Origin: an uncultured Bacteroides sp.
GTDB taxonomy: Bacteria; Bacteroidota; Bacteroidia; Bacteroidales; Bacteroidaceae
Reading direction: 5' to 3'
NCBI GenBank assembly: GCA_944322345.1
Contig: CALUOO010000010.1
Location: 1-64,000, forward strand
DNA length: 64,000 nt
The stretch's first letter is position 1; each line of letters starts with the position of its first letter. The notes beneath the pieces are model-generated. The model was given only the letters and a program-made list of their open reading frames with translations. It ran no database searches and was not told the DNA's origin. Shown in pieces: positions 60,011 to 64,000 of the stretch. A program made the translations under genes and the position numbers.

Positions 60011-61414
60011 TCACAGCTCCACCTCGATTGCTGCCGGATATACCCTTCGGGGATCAAAGAAAGCAGCGCAACTGTTGACCATGTGCTTCAAATCTGGTTT
60101 CACCTTTCCCTGAAACACTTTCTTCCCATTCACCGTTACCGTCACCTTTTCCTTCAGGTCAACCAACTCGTCACAAAGGTATATTGTCACCTTTCCTCGG
60201 GTGGCAGGAGTATATTTCTTTGTAAATTTCAATTCTATCCCCCACCTCGGATCGCGCTGTAGCGTTTCATAAACCACTTCGTCTACCCGCAGGTCTATTT
60301 CGTTACCGGAGATATTCATCTCATAATAAGTACGCGTCTTATCATCGGCATTCGAGCGCTCGTTGACATACAGATTATAGAATCCTTTCCGATAGAGGCC
60401 ATCCATTTCGAAATTCTCCCAGCTCAGCTGTTTGGGATAAGGATTTCGCACAAACTTCTTCAGCCAAGGGGTAGTAGGACGATAGTCAATGGCATGCCCC
60501 ATGTTAGGTATCAGCTCTATGTGGTGTACAAACCGACCGGGATGCTGTTGCTGCAGACTATCGAATGTTGCAGCAGTATATCCGGTGAGCAGATTACGGT
60601 AGAAGCCGAAATCCATGGCACCTGTCCGCAGTGAGAAAGCGATATTGCTACAGTTCTCAACAGGAGCATTTTTCAACGGTTCTCCGCCTGCCATCGGACC
60701 TGCACCAGCCAGATAGTCGGCATAAAAAGACGCCAAGCGCTGGCTGCCATATCCACCTTCGGAGATACCAAACAGATAAATTCTATCTGGATTTACCTCG
60801 CCTGACAGCAGCGACTGACGCAACAGCCTCTCCCATGCAAACTGTTTTGCCTTCTGCCACCAACGGTAATATTCCCCTTCGTTTGGTATCTGGGGGATGA
60901 AATAAACAGAAGGAGCATCCTCAAACATGCTGCATATTTTCAGTCCGGTAGCCCATTCTTGTGCTTTAGGTCCAGATCCATGAAGATACAGAAACATAGG
61001 CACTCCACTATCCGCAGACTGAGCCATGCTTCCTTTTCTTCCCCAATAATAAGGCATCGCAGCATGCGGTTCCAGCGTGTCCGGCAATGCCCAACGTCCA
61101 GTAGACGTTTCTGAAAGTGGTTTCAACGGAATCAGCTTTTCTTCATCAAAAGCCTGATTGGCTTCTTTCCACAGTTGCCAGACTTCTTCACTGCACTCCG
61201 CCACTTCAGAGAGCTTCAGGCGGTTTCCGTCAGTGAAGCTACTGCTTTTTCCAGACAGGCATCCGGCAAAATACGCCTTGATTTCCTCTCTCTCCTTCTC
61301 CTTCAGAACCGTTTTCGGTTTCTCTTTTCCTGTCACGACAGCATGCACTGCAGGCGACACTACCAGCCCACAGGCACAACACAGCAAGAATATACATCTC
61401 TTAATTGTTCTCAT
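60011..61414 (-). CDS. Exported alpha/beta hydrolase (paralogue of 52264-53427)
   Basis: A 467-residue exported enzyme with signal peptide CIFLLCCACGLVVSPAVHA. The hydrolase domain shows LYLHGSGPKAQEWATG (oxyanion loop), FGISEGGYGSQRL (nucleophile elbow GISEGG) and LIPNMGHAIDYRPTTPWL (His). The C-terminal 130 residues are an extra beta domain: GKVTIYLCDELVDLKEKVTVTVNGKKVF. The order and the extra domain match the protein at 52264-53427; similarity by eye is moderate. It lies upstream of nothing in the same direction; hisS is 172 bp away and reads the same way. Substrate unknown. Confidence 0.75.
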   Translation of the reverse strand: MRTIKRCIFLLCCACGLVVSPAVHAVVTGKEKPKTVLKEKEREEIKAYFAGCLSGKSSSFTDGNRLKLSEVAECSEEVWQLWKEANQAFDEEKLIPLKPLSETSTGRWALPDTLEPHAAMPYYWGRKGSMAQSADSGVPMFLYLHGSGPKAQEWATGLKICSMFEDAPSVYFIPQIPNEGEYYRWWQKAKQFAWERLLRQSLLSGEVNPDRIYLFGISEGGYGSQRLASFYADYLAGAGPMAGGEPLKNAPVENCSNIAFSLRTGAMDFGFYRNLLTGYTAATFDSLQQQHPGRFVHHIELIPNMGHAIDYRPTTPWLKKFVRNPYPKQLSWENFEMDGLYRKGFYNLYVNERSNADDKTRTYYEMNISGNEIDLRVDEVVYETLQRDPRWGIELKFTKKYTPATRGKVTIYLCDELVDLKEKVTVTVNGKKVFQGKVKPDLKHMVNSCAAFFDPRRVYPAAIEVEL

Positions 61415-61513
61415 TCTCTTATTTTTTTAAATATCAGATTTACAGTGCAAATATAGGTAAAAGGTAAGTGTTTTGATAAAACAAGAAGAAAGTTTTCAGA
61501 ACACAAGCAATAT

Positions 61514-61557
61514 AAAAGCACCGGCACGCTCCCCAAAAGGGACTGCACCGGTGCTTT
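61514..61557 (-). terminator. hisS terminator
   Basis: AAAAGCACCGG (61514-61524) pairs with CCGGTGCTTT (61548-61557). On the minus strand it ends in GCTTTTAT. It separates hisS from the hydrolase gene. Confidence 0.75.
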
Positions 61558-61585
61558 CATCTCCCTCCTCAGCCGGGAAGAAGCA

Positions 61586-62953
61586 TTATCTGTTCTGCAA
61601 AGCAGTTATCATCTCGTCTACCGTAACAAGCGATTGCTCGCCCGTCTCCATATTCTTAAGCATTGCCTTCCCTTCGTTCATCTCGTTTTCACCGACAATG
61701 GCAACAAAAGGAATATTCTTTGCATTGGCATATCCCATCTGCTTCTTCATCTTGGCAGCATCGGGGAATATCTCAGCACGTATACCGGCTGCGCGCACTT
61801 TCGACAACATGCCCATAGCAAAAGCAGCCTCGGCGGCACCGAAGTTTACAAACAGTACTTCTGTTCCGTTCACCGCCTCCTTAGGATACAGGTCGAGCTG
61901 GTTGAGGACATCGAATATGCGGTCGGCTCCAAACGAAATGCCTACACCCGATACGCCTGCCATGCCGAACACACCGGTCAGGTTATCATAACGTCCGCCA
62001 CCAGTGATGCTTCCTATCTGCACGTCGAGCGCCTTCACCTCGAAAATAGCTCCTGTGTAGTAGTTCAGTCCACGTGCCAGTGTCAGGTCGAGCTCAATCT
62101 CGTTCTTCAGCCCCATAGTCTCCAGTGTGTTCAGGATAAATTCACTCTCCTCCACACCTTTCAGTCCCGTTTCGCTGGCTGCAAGCACCTGTTTCAGTGT
62201 TGCCAGCTTATCGGCATTCGTACCGCTGAGCAGGATAATAGGTTGCAGCTTCGCAATCGCCTCATCGCTGATACCCTTTTCGCGCAGTTCGGTATTCACG
62301 TTGTCCAGTCCTATCTTGTCCAGCTTGTCGATAGCCACAGTAATGTCGACAATCTTGTCTGCCTCACCGATAATCTCGGCTATACCTGTCAGAATCTTAC
62401 GGTTGTTTATCTTGATGCAGACACGGATGCCAAAACGGCTGAACACTGTGTCTACAATCTGCATCAGTTCCACTTCGTTCAACAGTGAATCGCTTCCCAC
62501 CACGTCGGCATCACACTGATAGAACTCACGGTAACGTCCTTTCTGCGGACGGTCGGCACGCCACACGGGCTGAATCTGATAGCGCTTGAAAGGGAAGGTA
62601 ATCTCGTCACGGTGCATCACCACGTAGCGTGCAAAGGGAACAGTCAGGTCGTAACGCAATCCCTTTTCACAGAACTTGCTTGCCAGCTTGGCTGCATTCC
62701 GGCTCAGCAGTTCCTCGTCGGTAATACCCGAAAAGTAGTCACCCGAATTCTGAATCTTGAACAGAAGTTTGTCGCCCTCCTCGCCATACTTTCCCATCAG
62801 TGTAGAAAGCATCTCCATTGCCGGCGTCTCTATCTGCTGGAATCCATACAGATGATATACGTCGCGGATGGTATTGAATATATAGTTGCGTTTCGCCATC
62901 TCCACAGGCGAAAAATCACGAGTTCCTTTAGGAATGCTTGGTTTTGTTGCCAT
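61586..62953 (-). CDS. hisS: Histidine-tRNA ligase
   Basis: A 455-residue class II aminoacyl-tRNA synthetase. Motif 1 region [23 protein letters not shown]; motif 2 in [32 protein letters not shown]; histidine-A motif in [14 protein letters not shown] and [12 protein letters not shown]; motif 3 [15 protein letters not shown]. The C-terminal anticodon-binding domain follows ([16 protein letters not shown]). Length is as usual. A -7-like box (minus-strand TAAATTTG, 62989-62982) precedes the ATG. Monocistronic. Confidence 0.96.
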   Translation of the reverse strand: MATKPSIPKGTRDFSPVEMAKRNYIFNTIRDVYHLYGFQQIETPAMEMLSTLMGKYGEEGDKLLFKIQNSGDYFSGITDEELLSRNAAKLASKFCEKGLRYDLTVPFARYVVMHRDEITFPFKRYQIQPVWRADRPQKGRYREFYQCDADVVGSDSLLNEVELMQIVDTVFSRFGIRVCIKINNRKILTGIAEIIGEADKIVDITVAIDKLDKIGLDNVNTELREKGISDEAIAKLQPIILLSGTNADKLATLKQVLAASETGLKGVEESEFILNTLETMGLKNEIELDLTLARGLNYYTGAIFEVKALDVQIGSITGGGRYDNLTGVFGMAGVSGVGISFGADRIFDVLNQLDLYPKEAVNGTEVLFVNFGAAEAAFAMGMLSKVRAAGIRAEIFPDAAKMKKQMGYANAKNIPFVAIVGENEMNEGKAMLKNMETGEQSLVTVDEMITALQNR

Positions 62954-63096
62954 ACGATTACAATGTTTTATTTTAATCGTGCAAATTTACACGAAAAACT
63001 TGAATAAGGCAGAAAACCTGATACAGTTTTTTCGGTTTGTCCTGTCGTTCTGCATCCCCTGTTTCGGCCCAGAATTATCCCATAGAAAAGCCGTTT

Positions 63097-63182
63097 GTTG
63101 GCAAAGGTTAGCTGACGTGTTGGCAAAGGTTAGCCAACATGTTAGGAAAGGTTAGCTGACACGACAGCTAACCTTTGCTGAC
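63097..63182. repeat. Intergenic 22-bp-period array F (four units)
   Basis: Units begin at 63097, 63119, 63141 and 63163: GTTGGCAAAGGTTAGCTGAC, GTTGGCAAAGGTTAGCCAAC, GTTAGGAAAGGTTAGCTGAC, GACAGCTAACCTTTGCTGAC. Unit 4 is inverted and forms with unit 3 a perfect stem AAAGGTTAGCTG / CAGCTAACCTTT. The borders are inverted too: CCGTTTGT before, ACAAACGG after. It lies between divergent hisS and the broken glycosidase gene. Confidence 0.93.
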
Positions 63183-63266
63183 AAACGGGGGAAATAGATG
63201 CATAAAAACCATAGTACAGCAAACTTTTTTCAGAGAAAAAATGTTTTTTAAAAAAGTCCCAATACA

Positions 63267-64000
63267 ATGACACGATTTATCGGAATATTTCTCCTGATTC
63301 ATTATTCGCTGGTTCTTTATGCACTCCCCCCAAAAGGCATAAAAGCACAAGAATCATTCAGAGCATATGATTTCATTCAGTCAATAGGCATCAACACCCA
63401 CTTTGGATATTATGACACACAGTATCGCCATTATGAGAAAGTGCTGAAGAAACGGTTGCTGGAACTGGGAGTAAAACATATCCGTGACGGGACATACAAT
63501 AATGATGTATTGCAGAAATACAAGGATATTGGTGAAAATGGAGTCAGACTATTGCTAATTACACCTCATGATAAAGCAGTGGAGCGCGCTAAAGCTATAG
63601 GCAGCATGTTATGGGGTGTCGAGGCCGTAAATGAACCGGATGGGGGAAAACAACCGGGTACATGGGAAAAAGAAGCACGCTTAGAGCAACAGCAACTATA
63701 TGAGTCCATTAAAAACGATGCCGAAACGCAGAACATTGCTGTAGTAGGAGTGTCGTTGGCAAATATCCGTGACAATCCTCGAAGACTTGGTGACATATCA
63801 CAATGGATGGACTATGGCGGCATACACCCCTATGCAGCCGGACAATACCCGGCTTTTCACTGGGGATAGGGAATGTCTATGGATAACGCCGTTTCCGAGG
63901 CACGGAGGGTAAGCGGCAATAAGCCTCTGATAGTCACCGAATGTGGCTATCACAATAAAGAGCACAACCCCAATCATCCGGGAGTGCCCGAAGCAGTTGC
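63267..64000 (+). pseudogene. Glycoside-hydrolase-like gene with in-frame amber codon, cut by the window edge
   Basis: An exported TIM-barrel protein: signal LLIHYSLVLYALPPKGIKA, then SIGINTHFGYYDTQYRHYEKV, VKHIRDGTYNNDVLQKY, VEAVNEPDGG (acid/base-like Asn-Glu-Pro motif) and WMDYGGIHPYAAGQYPAFHWG. A TAG at 63867-63869 follows, yet the same frame continues with sense sequence GMSMDNAVSEARRVSG, then NKPLIVTECGYHN, a typical nucleophile strand (TEC), to the window end. The stop thus cuts the barrel between acid/base and nucleophile. I call it a nonsense-broken gene; suppression or sequencing error are alternatives. Confidence 0.7.

Overview
The window looks like a chromosome segment of a gut Bacteroidales species (Bacteroides or Phocaeicola). 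The evidence is the gene families: DUF5686, DUF3256, DUF4847, a GH109 lipoprotein, a choloylglycine-type hydrolase and MarC. Bacteroidetes-type promoters (TAnnTTTG near -7 with TTTG about 19-21 bp upstream) also precede several genes. The species was not determined.

Positions 1 to about 11,200 are accessory DNA. Two small excisionase-like HTH genes point rightwards. They face a leftward block of two complete tyrosine recombinases and a small RhuM-like gene. A decayed recombinase tail, coupled to a second RhuM-like gene, runs the other way. Then come a 1 kb gene-poor stretch with inverted repeats (possible oriT), a MobV/Pre-type relaxase, and an AT-rich four-gene operon behind a long stem-loop leader. 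This operon is the most interesting item. It encodes a DarT-like ADP-ribosyltransferase with a long coiled coil, a probable NADAR-fold partner (possible antidote), a MotA/TolQ-like membrane protein with a coiled-coil tail (ZorA-like) and a MotB/OmpA-like partner (ZorB-like). It reads as a candidate antiphage system joining a Zorya-type membrane motor to a DNA ADP-ribosylation toxin and antitoxin pair.

From about 11,300 the content becomes ordinary core genome. A rod-shaped non-coding RNA lies on the minus strand at 11489-11674. It is followed by mazG, an ECF sigma / membrane anti-sigma-like / Spy-like operon with rnz, rpsA, a DUF5686 protein, marC, a Crp-type regulator, a GH109 enzyme, tRNA-Gly and tRNA-Tyr, ribH, a TPR protein and recF-DUF721. 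Next come a tightly overlapping set (ctp protease, 5-formyl-THF cyclo-ligase, PHP phosphatase), dCMP deaminase, an M3 peptidase, gapA, mscL and guaA. After these are a sugar isomerase-like protein, a NahK-like kinase, the truA operon, a bile-salt-hydrolase-like enzyme and a glycosyltransferase/flippase pair. The right part holds a complete [FeFe]-hydrogenase locus (enzyme, HydE, HydG, HydF), two paralogous secreted serine hydrolases, periplasmic Tpx, NlpE, a membrane protein/cytidylate-kinase fusion, an AraC regulator, an S9 peptidase, hisS, and a glycosidase-like gene broken by an in-frame amber codon at the right edge.

Six intergenic arrays (near 11.8, 18.3, 24.7, 36.3, 46.8 and 63.1 kb) share one design. 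Twenty-bp quasi-palindromic units repeat at exactly 22 bp, usually four times. Each unit has an invariant 8-bp core (AAAGGTTA or its complement) flanked by interchangeable 6-bp half-sites. Their regularity and scatter through otherwise ordinary core genome make them the second most notable finding.
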